NCBI RefSeq assembly: GCF_008728515.1
Contig: NC_044978.1
Coordinates: 5,599,771 to 5,663,770 of the forward strand
Direction: 5' to 3'
From: Papio anubis
Taxonomy: Eukaryota; Chordata; Mammalia; Primates; Cercopithecidae
Length of the DNA: 64,000 nt
Position numbers and translations under genes: made by a program. Numbering within the stretch: position 1 is the stretch's first letter; each line of letters starts with the position of its first letter. Shown one piece after another: positions 35,221-47,185 of this stretch. The notes below the pieces were generated by a model. That model did not search any database. It was not told the DNA's origin and worked only from the letters and a program-made list of their open reading frames with translations.

Positions 35221-37168
35221 AGACTTTAATAGACTAATAGACTTTAATAGACTAATATTTCCATTTTTATCATCTCTGGGGCCCTTTGCAAGGAAGAGGT
35301 TAATCAAAATGTATAAATAGCAAACTAATAGAGGAAGGAAAATGGCACAATAATAATAATGTATACTTTATTCAAAAGAAATTAAAGAAGGAGAGAAAAA
35401 CTATCAAATGTGTGATGGATACAAAATGTAGTTAACTGGCTGATTTAAACACAAAAATATCAGAAAATACATTAAATGTAAATTTTTATTTTTTTCACTA
35501 ATGTTTTGTTAAATATTTTAATGAATCAGAATATATGTAGTGTTCCATTTACAAAAAATTCAAAACAGCTGAAGCTAATGTACAGTGTTAGAACAGTATT
35601 CACCCTTGGGTGAACAGTGATGAGAAGGGAGCATGAAAAGGCACCCATAAGTGATGACTGTGTTCTATTTCCTGACATGGATACTCAGTATACAGCTGCC
35701 TTCACCTTTTAAGGATTCACTGAACAGTATCCTTATGAATTATTCACTTTTTTGCATCTATGTTAAACTTTGATAGAAATTTACTTTAAAAACGACTATC
35801 ATTGGAATGGATAAAACCAAAAACTAATATAGGCTACTGATGAAGACATACATTAAATATTAAGTATGCAGAAAGTTGAAAGTAATCGCATTTTTAAAAG
35901 ACACACTGCACAAAACACTAAGAGAGCTGGTGCAGCTATAATAACACTAGGCAATGTAGACTCTAAGCCGAGAATGTTTTTAAGTTAACGACTATTCATG
36001 TTGATATAAATTTTTATCTTCTAAGAAGACGTAACAGTGTAAATAGTAATGTTCCTAATTACACACTCTCAACATAAATAAGTCAAAAATTGGAAGCACT
36101 AAAAGGAGAAACAGGTAAATTCACAACAATAGTGGACTTAAATACATCTTTCTCAATAACTGATAGAATAAGAGAGCAAGAAGTTAGAAAGATACAGAAA
36201 ATTTACATAATTAACATTCTTACCTAATTGAATTTACTAGAACTCTGCACCTAGCTGCTGCATAAACGTTATTTTCAAGTACACACAAAACATTTATCAA
36301 AAATGGCCATATGTTAGCCATAAAATCTCTCTCAACAAATTGAAAAGGTCTGAAATCATGAGAATGTGTCCTATGACTGTCATGTAATTAAACAGTAATC
36401 AATAATAAAAATAAAACTTTAAATCTCATACATTTGGAAAATCACCAGACTTCTAAATAACTTTTGATTCAAAAGTTATTTTGATTCAAGTAATTGTGAA
36501 AACTTAGAAAAATCTTGAACTGAGGGATAGTAAAAATGCTACTTACGATGTAGTGGCTTAAGAATAATGCAGTTAAAGTCATCCTTATAAGGAAATTAAC
36601 AGGCATACAAGATGCATTAGCTAAGAAGGCAAAAAGTAGTGATTTGTCTCCAACTCAAGGCAACTTAAATTATCCCCAAATATAAAGAAGAAAATCATGA
36701 AAAGCAGAAATGAATAAAATAGAAAATAAACATACAACAAAGAAAATTGACAAAGCCCCATTTGTTTTTGGGGAAAAAAACCTATTAAAATGGATGCAAA
36801 CTTGACAAAGCTTATAAAGAAATAAAGAGAGAAGACACAAATAGCCAATAATGAAATGAAAAAAGGGACATCAACAGAGAACCTGTAAACCTTAAAAAGC
36901 CAGTAATAGAGTATGAAAATGTTACACCAATGTATCTGAAAGCACAGATGAAACAGACAGATTTCTAGGGAAAACATCACCAAATCACAAAAAAAGAAAT
37001 AGAAAATTGGAATACTTCTATATCTGTTTTTAAATTAAATCTTTAAAAACCATTCCTAAAATAATAACCTAGTATTAGACACCTCCACTAGTGAAGTTTT
37101 CAAACATTTAAGGAAAAAATAATAGCAATCTTACAGAAATTCTTTCAGAGAATGCATAAAGATAAATC

Positions 37169-37301
37169 GAGTCAGCCATGGTGGCACACACTTGTAATCT
37201 CAGCTACTTGGGAGGCTGAGGCAAGAAGATCCCCAGAGTTCAGGAATTCAAGACTGGCCTGGCCAACACAGTGAGATACCAGCTCTTAAAAAAAAAAGAT
37301 A
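37169..37301 (+). mobile_element. Alu monomer (FLAM/FRAM-like) with target-site duplication
   Basis: About 130-bp single Alu arm, from GTCAGCCATGGTGGCACAC to GAGATACCAGCTCTTAAAAAA, with its own A-tail. The perfect 11-bp AAAGATAAATC flanks it at 37158-37168 and 37302-37312. Confidence 0.85.
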
Positions 37302-37520
37302 AAAGATAAATCACTACCATAATGAGGTTAGCATAATCTTGATACAAAAATGTGACAAACATTAAAAGAAAGTAAAATTACAAGACAACCTTTTTCATGA
37401 ACATAGAAAAATTAGAAACAAAGTATTTGCATCCTGAATCTATCAATACATAAATAGAATAATATATGCCAAACAATTGGGTTTATAAAAGGAAAACCTA
37501 CGTTTAACATTTAAAAATCA

Positions 37521-37568
37521 CTCCAGCCTGGGTGACAGAGTGAGACTCCATCTGAAAGAAAAAAAAAA
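37521..37568 (+). mobile_element. 48-bp Alu 3'-end insertion
   Basis: Only the last part of an Alu (CTCCAGCCTGGGTGACAGAG, then GAGACTCCATCT) plus a poly(A) tail is present, flanked by AAAAATCA on each side. It is an extremely 5'-truncated insertion within the L1M block. Confidence 0.75.
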
Positions 37569-38253
37569 TCAATCAATATCATTTACAACAGTATTAGAAT
37601 GAAAGAGAAAATCATTTAATCATTTCAGTAGATACATGAAAAGCAATTGATACAATCCTAAACTAAGATTTATTAAAATAAAGTTGGGTAATTAGTACAC
37701 TGCACCCTTAGCGTGATAAAGGATATCTACCAAAAAACAAAAAGCGACAGCAAACATCATAGTTTATGGAGAAATGCATTCAGGACTATGTAAGGGTGCC
37801 TTCTAGCATGACTTCTATTCAGCTGTGTACTGGAGGTCCTTCGGGGGAGCAGGGGAAGATGACAGGGATAAAAGTAAAACAATTAAAAAGGCAACAAACT
37901 GTCACTATTCACAGATGACTGTTTTGGAAAAACCCCAAAGAATTCACTTTTAGAATTAATAAGAGGCATTTTGATACAAATTCAACATTTAAAAATTATT
38001 GTATTGATATCAACTAAAAACTGAGAAAAAATTAAAAGGTCAGTACCATTTATAGTAAATTCAAATACGTGAAAGATGGAAGAATAAATCTAACAAAAAT
38101 GGCTCAAGAACTTAATATCAAAAAGCATTTAAAGAAATGTAAAAAGGCCTAAATAATTGGAAAAATACATTATGTTATAAATTGGTAATCTTAATATTTT
38201 ATCAGTTTTCTCAGAATGGATCTACAGATTCACTGTAATCCCAATCAAATCCC

Positions 38254-38256
<3 letters not shown>

Positions 38257-38289
<33 letters not shown>
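38257..38289. repeat. (GT)n microsatellite
   Basis: About 15 uninterrupted TG units. Confidence 0.95.
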
Positions 38290-38291
<2 letters not shown>

Positions 38292-38578
38292 TGAAAGATT
38301 GATTCTAAAATTTATATGAAATGCAGAGACTCAAGAATAGCTGAAACTATTTGGAGACAGATGAACAAAACAGGAAGATTTACTCCATTAATAGATACAG
38401 ACCTATTTTAAACTACAAAAAGTAAGACAAATTGTATTTCCGCAAGAATAGTTAAATAGACTGAGGGTAAAGGTCAGAAATTCCTGAAATAAACCCACAA
38501 ACATATGATCCAATATGTGACACTGCCACAAAGTGATAAAGGATAGTCTCCAAAAAATTATGATCGATCAATTGGAGA

Positions 38579-38680
38579 TTATATATATATATATGTATGT
38601 GTGTATATATGTGTATATATACATCTTCTGACTCCTATATATGTGTGTGTGTGTATATATACATCTTCTGACTCCTATCT
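38579..38680. repeat. (TA/TG)n microsatellite with a 40-bp tandem duplication
   Basis: Alternating TATATG/TGTG sequence in which the unit ending ACATCTTCTGACTCCTAT occurs at 38621-38638 and again exactly 40 bp later. Confidence 0.85.
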
Positions 38681-38915
38681 AATACCATAAATGAAAATTA
38701 ATTCTAGGTAATTCCTGATGGATTGTAGATCTAAATGTAAAATGGAAAACATAAAGCTTCTATGTTTAGAAAAATTTGGAACTGAAGAAAGAAAACATAG
38801 GTGAATATCATCATGACTTTGGATAAGAAAAATATTTCTTAAGCAGGAAAAAATAGCACTAACAATATAGAAAAATGACTGATGAAGTAGTCATTAAAAT
38901 TAGAAGCTTCTCTTT

Positions 38916-39138
38916 ATTTTGATACGGAGTTTTGCTCTCGTTGCCCAGGCTGCAGTGCAATGGCACAATCTCAGCTCACTGCAACCTCCACTCCCTGGGT
39001 TCAAGGGATTCTCCTGCCTCAGCCTCACAAGTAGCTGGGAATACAGGCACACAGTACTACACCTGGCTAATTTTATATTTTTAATAGAGGCAGGGTTTCA
39101 CCTCATTGGCCAGGCCAGTCTCAAACTCATGACCTCGG
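38916..39138 (-). mobile_element. Alu, antisense, missing its 5' part
   Basis: Antisense Alu from GATACGGAGTTTTGCTCTCG to CTCATGACCTCGGG. The left-arm Pol III end of the Alu is missing, and the join leads straight into antisense L1M sequence. Confidence 0.85.
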
Positions 39139-40155
39139 GTCTTGCTTTTTTATTCAGTCTGACCCACCTCTACCTTTTAAATAACAAATTTAGTCCATTT
39201 ATATTTGATGTAATTATTGATATTGTAGAGTTTAAAACTCTCATCTTCATACTGTTTTTTTACTTGTCTTAACTGTTTTTGTTCCTTTGTTTCTCCTTTC
39301 CTGTCTTTTTCTCACTGACTGAGTACTTTTAGAATTCTATCATATCTTCTTTATTAATCTTAGATTTTATTGTGTTTTTTCCTAATGGTTATTCTAGACA
39401 TTTCAACACACATCTATAACTTATTTATGTCTATTTTAAAATAATGTTACTTCACAAATGACATGAGAGTTTTAAAATTTTATTATATAATGCCATTTGT
39501 CCACATATGCACTTTTTATATTCTTATTGTCATATGTTTTACTTTTACATATGCTGTAAAGTCCATAATATATTGTTACCGATTTTGCTTTAGTCAATAA
39601 TCTTTTTTAAAAATGTATTTTATGTTTAAACTTTCTCGCTGATAATTGTGCCATCTATGGATCTGCTTCTGTTGATTATTTTTTCTCTTAATTATGGGGC
39701 ACGTTTTACTGTTTTTAACATGTTTCATGATTTTTTATTGTATGTTGGACATTGTGCAAGAAAGAACAATAGAGATAATATGGTAAATAATATTTTCCCC
39801 AGAAAGACCCTATTTCTTCCTATTTCATTCCTCTAGGGTGGCATCCAAATCAATCTAATTTGTAGTTGAGCTGGCCTGGGCTTTCTTGAAGATTTAGTTA
39901 GATTCATTTTTCCACCAGTGTCACAGGTGAGAAATGATAGGGATGATCACTTTAGCAAGTCTTGCCATTTGTCCAGTGCTTTACATAGAGAATTCATGCT
40001 GCCAACTTCCTGGGTCACTGAGGAATTCTTTTTCTTTCCAGCATTATCTACAGCTTTCTGCAAGTTGGAAGATCCCTTTCCACTCTGATGTATGTCCTTA
40101 GTCTTTGATGAACTGTTGCTTTCCACTCAGTGAAGAGTTTGTGTACTTTGGGGAA
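39139..40155 (-). mobile_element. Ancient L1 (L1M group), antisense
   Basis: Antisense landmarks are 'ttttattcagtctgacccacctctaccttttaa', 'tttgttcctttgtttctcctttcctgtc', 'ttattctagacatttcaacacacatct', and further right 'ttctgttgattattttttctcttaattatgggg'. This is the opposite orientation to the L1M block immediately left of it. Confidence 0.65.
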
Positions 40156-41179
40156 ATTTATCTCAATTCTCCTATCCTACCTTTAGCCTAGGTAGCCACT
40201 GTAGGCTGCTGCCATGATATTTGGTTAAATTAAAATTAATTATAGTTTTTGAAAATAAAGAATTCCATAGCACTGTAACAACAGCTCTACAGCTCTACAT
40301 TGACACATACTGCCTCTACCTGTACTATAGAATTTTACATGTAATTAATCAATAAAAATAGTTTGTATTCTACTTTAACCTGAGGCAAGGGTAAATTTCT
40401 CAAGTGAACTGTATTACTATGCCAGTGTTAAGTCCAGATTCATTTTATTTATATAGAAGTATTAAGAGAACATCTGTTTGATAACATTAACAGATATATA
40501 TATTGTTGCTCATACCAAAAACATTTATAGTTTTATATTACGTGCAAACACCAAAAAAGAATGCCATTTCTTTTATCTTCAAAACCATGATCATACCTGC
40601 ATTACTTACAATTTACATACAGATGTGTCAGAGATGCTAGAAGCAGACACCTGGTCACATTGTACATGGCTGTTAAACTTTTAAAGGGTAGGTGATATCT
40701 TATTTGCCTTGGGGTTTCTGGCACTGAGCACAAGGTGGATACAGAAAAAATAGCTTGGAAAGAGCAATAACATTTCACAAATCACCTTCAACAATAAAAC
40801 ACTGGTATGTAAAGTGATATAGTCATTCAAGATTCCACTGACATTTCTTACTCTAATGAATATTTTCCTGGAAGTCATGAGCAGTATTTATTTCTGGGTC
40901 ACCTAGCCTATTTTTTCCTCTCAAAAAACATGTTTTGGAAAAGGAAGCTTCGTGCCTTCTAGTTCTGTCCCAGTTATTGTAGGGGCCCTTGCTCACCCTG
41001 AACCCAACATATCAAGCAGAAAGCACTAGGGTCTCCCACGACACACGCAGGTCTTGCTATAGTATGCCAGATGAAGGGATGCTTTCTGGAGGCTGCCCTA
41101 TCGTCTTTTAAATCGGCTGTAACCAGCTGGCAGGTGTTCCCAGGGGTGGGGTTGATGTGCTTCCTGATAGAGACTCCTT

Positions 41180-41700
41180 CCTCCTTTGCTCCTGCACTCC
41201 CTCTTTGTCCCACTTTTACTTACCTCACCTTGGAAATCATTTTCCCTGGGCTACAAGAAAGAGCAGCATCTGGTCTCCTGGCATCATTGTCTGGCATTTT
41301 ATGGTACTTACAGTTCTCTACACATACAGTATTGCTCCGAAGTTCTCTGAAGGTTTGGTCAAGCTGCTGCCTTTGCCTGGAACGCCCTCCCAGCCCACCT
41401 GCATCCCATTGCCATGACTACATCTACAAAACTGAGCCCAACATTGGGACCTGAGGAAGGCTTTCAGGAGGAAGTGATGCCTGAAGTCAGGGCCCTTCAT
41501 CTGATTCACACAACACCCAGGAATTATGCACCTCACTTCACATACTACACTGCTTTCCTGTGTCCCCTCCCACTAGACTAAACTCTGGGATGCTCCCAGA
41601 AGGAGACCCTACCTGATCCATTTCTGTTTCCACTATGTCTGAACATAGTGACTAGGTCACAGTAAGTGCCCAATAAATATTTACCCAACTAGCGGAAACC
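41180..41700 (+). repeat. L2 LINE, 3' end, sense
   Basis: L2 landmarks in order: CTGCCTTTGCCTGGAACGCCC, then 'cttcatctgattcacac', CCCTCCCACTAGACTAAACTC and the closing GTAAGTGCCCAATAAATATTT. Diverged, non-coding. Confidence 0.7.
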
Positions 41701-42405
41701 GAGATGGGCACATCCCTCTCCTGTTCTATGTTCTCCTAATATGGATGGGTGTCCCCTCTGCAGAGCAACTACTTCTACTTGTCCAGGAGTCTGGGGCAGA
41801 AAAGCTGAGTCTGTTCACGTCAGAATGAGTTTGATTCTTTCACTCTATTTTGGGCGAGGCAAGGATGTGGCTCAGACCTCTTGCTTGAACTCACTGATTT
41901 TTAGCTTGCCAATTTGGTAGAGTACCTCTAAGTCCAGTTAGCTTTTGTATAATGCCACAGGATAGTGAAATATTTATTTTATAATCTTCGGACTAATCAG
42001 ATACTACCTAATACTTGATTCTAAAAGAGGCAAAGGTACACTAGAAGACTTTCATGAAAGACTTAGATTCATGAAAAACCTATTGAAGAAACTTTCAATT
42101 GAGGTATTTGTATATATTGATTAATTGTGTTTTGTTTCAAATTGGGAAAGACAGTTGTCTAATTTTTGCCAATCTCTGACATGGGGCACCAGTGTTGCAT
42201 AGGAGTGACATTTGAGAACCTCTGCTCCAGTTATGCAAAATTGCAGTTGAATACACCACCTATTAGCAATAAGTTATTTTAGTTCATAAAAAATACACGT
42301 TTTTATTTTTTATTTTGACTAATGGTGTTTGCTTCCTGAAATAGGCTCATAACTTGACTTTGCTTATTGAAGAGAGTAACTATTTGCCATCTTTTTCCTT
42401 CTCAG

Positions 42406-42517
42406 GCTGTGAGGTTGAGATTCTGGGTGTCAGACCCACCTATTGCCTAGAATATAAAAATGTTCCAACGGATATCAATTTTGCCAATGCAGTCAGCGAT
42501 GCTCTTGACTCCTTCAA
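42406..42517 (+). CDS. ENPP6: ENPP6 exon 3
   Basis: 112 bp. It completes Gly141 and encodes residues 142-177 plus two bases of Lys178. The acceptor is a good pyrimidine tract ending CTTCTCAG; the donor is CTTCAA|GTAAGT. The peptide starts CEVEILGVRPTYCLEYKNVP and ends DALDSF. In the known fold this is the part of the phosphodiesterase domain between the two halves of the metal site. The Cys142/Cys154 pair is visible. Phase 1 in and phase 2 out agree with exons 2 and 4. No difference from the human peptide as I recall it. Confidence 0.96.
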
Positions 42518-44197
42518 GTAAGTGTCCCAAACACACCATTTTCTTCCTTGTTTCCAGGACTGATCATGGATCCTAACGTGAATGAAGAGGGCTTGGTGGC
42601 GGTGAAATCATGTCTCAGGGAGTTGGTGAGCCTCTTGTGTGGTGACCGCTAGCTGCTAGTAGGGAGTAACTGCGAGCAAGTGATTTTGGGCAGGGGCAGT
42701 CTCTGGAAATGTTGAATTGAGAGCAGGAAAATCCCTAAGGGTTTGAACCTGCTTTTTGATGTTGTTAAACAATGGAGAAACAATATGAATGGCATCATTT
42801 CCCTAAGCATGATTCAGTGACCAATCGTGTCTCTGAAGGTACCAATAAGTATTTGGCAAAAAGGAAGGATATGTGGTTAAATAAGTTTGGGAAAATTGCC
42901 TACCCTACCCCTTTCTTGGAAATGTACAAAACTCATGGGTATATTAGAACACAGAATCTGTTTTTTCCCTCCCACATGGAACCATGACACACAGTTGGAA
43001 AAATGTAGGAATTAGTAATGCTGTCTTGTATAGCACACACAAGACTGTCAAGGAAACTGATCGAGACAGTTCAGGACAAAGCCTCGTCAGTCTCAGAAAT
43101 CTCCGGAAGCAGAAAGCAAGGTGGGAGCCCAAGTGGGAGTTTGCATTAAGTAGAGATCGGCTACCGAGAGGCTGTGGATGTTGGGGGCTCTTGAGTTTCC
43201 AGGAGCGGACTTGAGGTCACTGTGGCCACCGAATGGGTTTCCTGGGTGCCTCAGGCAGAAGACCTGCCATAATTAGAGCAAAGAGACTGGGGACAGGACC
43301 TTCATTCCCGCCAAGAAAAGGAGCCTGGTTCCGAACTGGGCATATCCGAGAACCAACTTACCCAGGGCACAGTGTACAGAGCACTAGCACAAGCCACATG
43401 AAATGGCCTGTCACGAAGACCGCCCCAGATCCAGAGCTGACCTATCATGGATTTTCTTCTTGCCATGCCCCTCCCACACCATGGCGAACAGCAGCCACCC
43501 CCACAGAGCAGTGAAAGCAGAAAACGGCACCCTGCCTTCACTGCTTCTTAGAATGATTCCACTTCCATGAAACCTATCAAGAGGGTCCAGGGAGGTGGGG
43601 GCACATAAAGGTTCATGCTCTCATTGATGGGTCAGAGAGAAAACAGGCTTAAAATACATCGAAATGGAGAAGTACTTGCCCGTAAGTGCTGGAGAACCAC
43701 ACAAGGATGACCTGGATATTGCGCTGCAGTCTAGTTTTGTGCGAGTGAAGCAGAATAGCACAGCACGTGCAGCAGATGAGTGGGGCTGGCACTTGGACAT
43801 TGCTCTATGTCTAACCAATGCTGTTTCCAACATATCCAGAACGCCAGCCGTCCCTACAGCCCATGGCTGTGCCAAATATGAAAATTTGGATTAGAGTTGC
43901 CATACAAATACCTCCAAATAACCCAACAGTCTGGCAATGTCATCCTTTTTGCATTCATTTTATCTTAACGGCCGATGGATTGTCACTTTGTACCACCCGG
44001 TGATTCACAGGGGGGTGAGCACAGATCGCACAGCCATGAGAATCCCAGGTTGGCACTGGCTTACTAGCTGGCCCGTCTAAGCAGACTTCCCTGTCCTGAG
44101 AGACACCAGCATGTGGCGAGGAATAAGTGCTGGGCTCTGTTTCCTCTAGAGAAGCTATGGAAGTGCATCCTTACCTTGGAGAACATTTAGGAATGGC

Positions 44198-44245
44198 GAA
44201 GGTTTTGGTGGTGGTGGTGGTGGCGGCGGTGGTGATGGTGGGGTA
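44198..44245. repeat. (TGG/TGG-CGG)n trinucleotide repeat
   Basis: About 13 GGT/GGC units on the + strand (poly-His/Thr-like on the opposite strand), interrupted by GCGGCGG and GAT. Confidence 0.9.
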
Positions 44246-45514
44246 TGAGTGTGTGTCTACCACAGGTATTAGGTTCCACTAGGAAGAAAAGGCTACACAG
44301 AACCGGAAGCCCAGGAAAGAGTCTCCAGCTAGACCTCCACTTAATGTGCCCTGGCATTACCATACTGCCCAGCTTCACATATTTATATTGTGTTCTATGT
44401 AGATGGCGTTGAGCTCCATGGGTTGGCATTCACATGGTTTACAATAAGAATGATATCCCTGAAGCAGTGAAGGCCTGGGTTGGATGGAAACCAGGCCAGT
44501 GCACTTGTCTCATGGGGTCTTCATGTTGCCAAAGTTAACAGGGCCACCAGAAACAGCCCCTTTGGGTAGTAGGTGGAAAGATGGAGACCCACTGTCTCTA
44601 AAGCTAGGCAGCTCTTGACATGAGAGAAAGAAAAGAATAATAATAGGCTGGATGATACTACCTGTGGAAGACAGTGAGATGACTTGGGTCTCCCCTGAAG
44701 ACACAGGAAGCCCCTCCTTCAGCCAACCTGAGTGTTGTTATTAGAACATGTCTCGTTACCTTCTTACAAAGAATAATAAAGGTCTGAAAGTTGTGGGTCA
44801 ACATTTTTCTTTTAAATAAATCTAACCTTTGTCCCCTTCAGGAATGAGGTGAGTGAGGAAGATGTCCAGTCTAGAACAGTCTAGACCAGTCAAGAGCACT
44901 TTGCCCGTAGTAGCTTGTCCATGCAATCATGTGGCTCAAAGGAATCATTAAGTCTCTTGGTATGTGTGTCTAGCGAAGACGTAAGATTATTGATCTGTCT
45001 GTCAGAGACCCCTAAAAGAGGAGCGTGTCTAGAATGCCGCAGCTCACCTCTTGACTTCTCTTCAGCTCTACTGCAAATTCCTAACTACAATTTGAGGACC
45101 ACTTGGAGCTTTCATACATGAGTGTCCAAACATGCACTCACATTTCTCCAAGTCACTACAAGACTCACAGAGTGTCTTTTTTAAATCCACTTTGCTATTA
45201 GCTTGAGAGACAGAGAGAATGGAACCCAGGATAGATGGGCTTTGACAGAAAGCTGGAGAGGCTATTAAGATCTTGAACATAGAGGTCTGCCCAGGGACAT
45301 TTCAGCAGAGGATCCAGGTCAGCCTGTGGTAGGAAGGATAATCCCTCATCCAAGTTTGATCCAGGCCCTGCCTTCCAGTGTTCATAACGCATTACTGACT
45401 CCAGACATATGCTTGTGTAATGCTACCTTTGAACTTGGACAATTTCTAGAATAGGGAAAAGGAGGAGGGAAGGGAATTAGTGCTTTAACAGCAATCGGCT
45501 AGTATTGTGTCAAT

Positions 45515-45695
45515 GGGCTTTATTTCCAGTAACCCACTTGGTTCTCACGTCTACGGTATCTTGTGGGCATTTCTCTCCCCGCCTTACAAAAGAGGCCACT
45601 GGCTCTCTGAAGGTTAAATACTTCTCCTTGGACCTCACAAGCCAGCCAGTGGTGGAGCCAGAGCCCAGCTCTTTCTACAGCAGCTTAGGGCCTAG
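45515..45695 (-). repeat. MIR element, antisense
   Basis: Degenerate reversed MIR with CTTACAAAAGAGGCCACTGG, then CTCTCTGAAGGTTAAATAC, and the AGTGGTGGAGCCAGAGCCCAG block. Confidence 0.65.
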
Positions 45696-46599
45696 TCTCT
45701 GGAGGCCCGCTTTGGGGACGCAGTGACTGAGAACTGCTCTAGGGTCAACTCCTCAGTCCTTCACCCTGGTCTCTGCCAGCTCACACTTCTAAGACACCCT
45801 GAAATTGAGACAGTGACAGGGAGTCCAGATGCGCCCCTTTGCAAGTCTTCTCTTTGGGGCCATCCTAAAGCCTGGGGTTCTGCAGCCTGCTCAGGCGTCA
45901 TGTGTCTGCAGCCTGCAGCCCAGGCACTAGAGCCATGTGCCTCCCATCACACATGGCGCTCTGCAGGCAGCGTCCCACACACATGGCCCTTTACCCTGGT
46001 TGAAAAGGAAACAGGGTTTGTGATCTGCATGACTTACTCGCATCCTCCAGGAAGTCCTGTTGGCAGGATATTCGTGGTTCAGTGGGCAGGAAAAGGTGCA
46101 TGGTGCTAAAGCTGAAATAAGCCTTGAATGGCTCATAGGGTGGAGGAAGGCAGGGGGCAGTCACAGTGGGCTGGGCAACTGCTTCCAGGCTTGTATAGCA
46201 GACTCACTGTGCAGCCTCACAAAAGTGTCACTCAGGAAACAACTGGGCTGCAGGACCAGTGGGCACAGCCATAGGCTGTGTATAGATATAATCCTTTGTC
46301 AAGCTCCAGGCTACTGAAGACAGCTCAAAAGGATTGCCTTCAGGATCCCAGAGCCTCAGTGGTGCCTGTACTAATGAAGGAATGGATGACACAACTCTTT
46401 CCACGGGCCACCAGGAAGCCAGCTCCCCTGTCCTGGCCTGGTCCCTCCTCCCTGTGGAGTACAGGGAAGGAGCAGGAATAAGGCTGGGGCTAGGAGACTG
46501 GCTCCTCCTCCCTGCTCAGCCACATACTCAGGAAAAGCGATCTAGGGCCACCTGGAAGGAAGAGAGAAATGGGAGGCATTTCTTTCCCCTCCCCTCCCT

Positions 46600-47185
46600 T
46601 TCACTATGTGCCAAGTGCTTTATACCCATCAGCTTGTTTAATACACCATGTTACCCTTTGAGTAGTGTATCAGTTCATTCTCATGCTGCTAATAAAGACA
46701 TACCTAAGACTGGGTAATTTATAAAGAAAAGAGATTTAATTGATTTGCAGTTCTACAGGGCTGAGGAGGCCTCAGGAAACTTACAATCATGGCAGAAGGG
46801 AAAGCAGACATGTCCTTCTTCACATGGCAGCAAGAAGGAGAAGTGCCAAGCAAAAGGGGGGAAAGCCCTTTATAAAACCATCAGATCTCATGAGAACTCA
46901 CTCACGATCATGAGAATAGCAGCATGGGGGCAACCACCCCCATGCTCCAATCACCTCCCACTGGATCCCTCCCACTACACATGGGGACTATGGGAGCTAC
47001 AATTCAAGATGAGATTTGGGTGGGGACACAGCCAAACCACATCCAGTAGGTTTTTCAGATGGGGAAATGGAGGCTTGGAGATAATCTTGCCATTCGTCTG
47101 AGGCCTCGAGGTTAGTTCGAAGAGAAGCCAGAGTTTGATCCCAGATTTGTCTGGTTCCAATGACCCTGTCAAAAGAGAATTTTCA
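46600..47185 (-). repeat. MIR element, antisense, interrupted by a solo LTR
   Basis: Left half 'actatgtgccaagtgctttatacccatcagcttgtttaat' (46600-46665) and right half 'tttttcagatggggaaatggaggcttggagataatc' through GAGTTTGATCCCAG (47046-47185) form one reversed MIR. The intervening 380 bp is a MaLR LTR. Confidence 0.75.
46666..47045 (-). mobile_element. MaLR solo LTR (MST/THE1 group), antisense
   Basis: An endogenous-retrovirus-like LTR of about 380 bp. It has the reversed end TGTATCAGTTCATTCTCATG, then 'gactgggtaatttataaagaaaagagatttaat', and closes with 'tttgggtggggacacagccaaaccacatcca'. It has no internal retroviral sequence and is non-coding. It lies inside a MIR; GTAG is present on both flanks as a possible partial target duplication. 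Confidence 0.85.

Larger units (their letters stand above)
34255..38915 (+). mobile_element. Ancient L1 (L1M group), sense, about 4.6 kb
   Basis: AT-rich, strongly diverged sequence in L1 order: 'aaaccagagacaatgagaaaatcttaaaagaagccagagaaaa', 'cctaaaattctatatcaagtgaaaatatccttcaaaaatga', 'gagaacttattgccagcaggcctaaagtaaaggaaatact', then the ORF2 endonuclease and RT stretches ('agaaacaggtaaattcacaacaatagtggactt'). These are the ORF1/ORF2 landmarks of mammal-wide L1M elements. All frames are broken. Two short Alu-derived insertions and several microsatellites lie inside it. Confidence 0.75.
19640..42405 (+). other. ENPP6: ENPP6 intron 2
   Basis: A 22.8-kb GT-AG intron (GTGAGT to CTTCTCAG). It contains Alus at 19.8, 21.8, 25.4, 26.7, 34.0, 37.2, 37.5 and 38.9 kb, an unidentified retrocopy candidate at 20.35-21.23 kb, a GC-rich repeat-poor stretch at 28-30.9 kb and a large ancient L1 block at 34.3-40.1 kb. 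Apparently unique stretches with nothing assignable: 21240-21825, 22140-25120, 26280-26690, 27030-27780, 27940-33840 and 40160-41180. Confidence 0.9.

Noticed and set aside
36621..36983. 120-codon hydrophobic minus-strand frame resembling membrane segments
   Set aside because: It is the antisense of A-rich L1M sequence, which always reads Phe/Leu/Ile-rich.
43233..43894. Two adjacent + strand open frames (93 and 76 codons) in intron 3
   Set aside because: No domain, no conserved start, and the opposite strand is equally open; I cannot separate them from chance.
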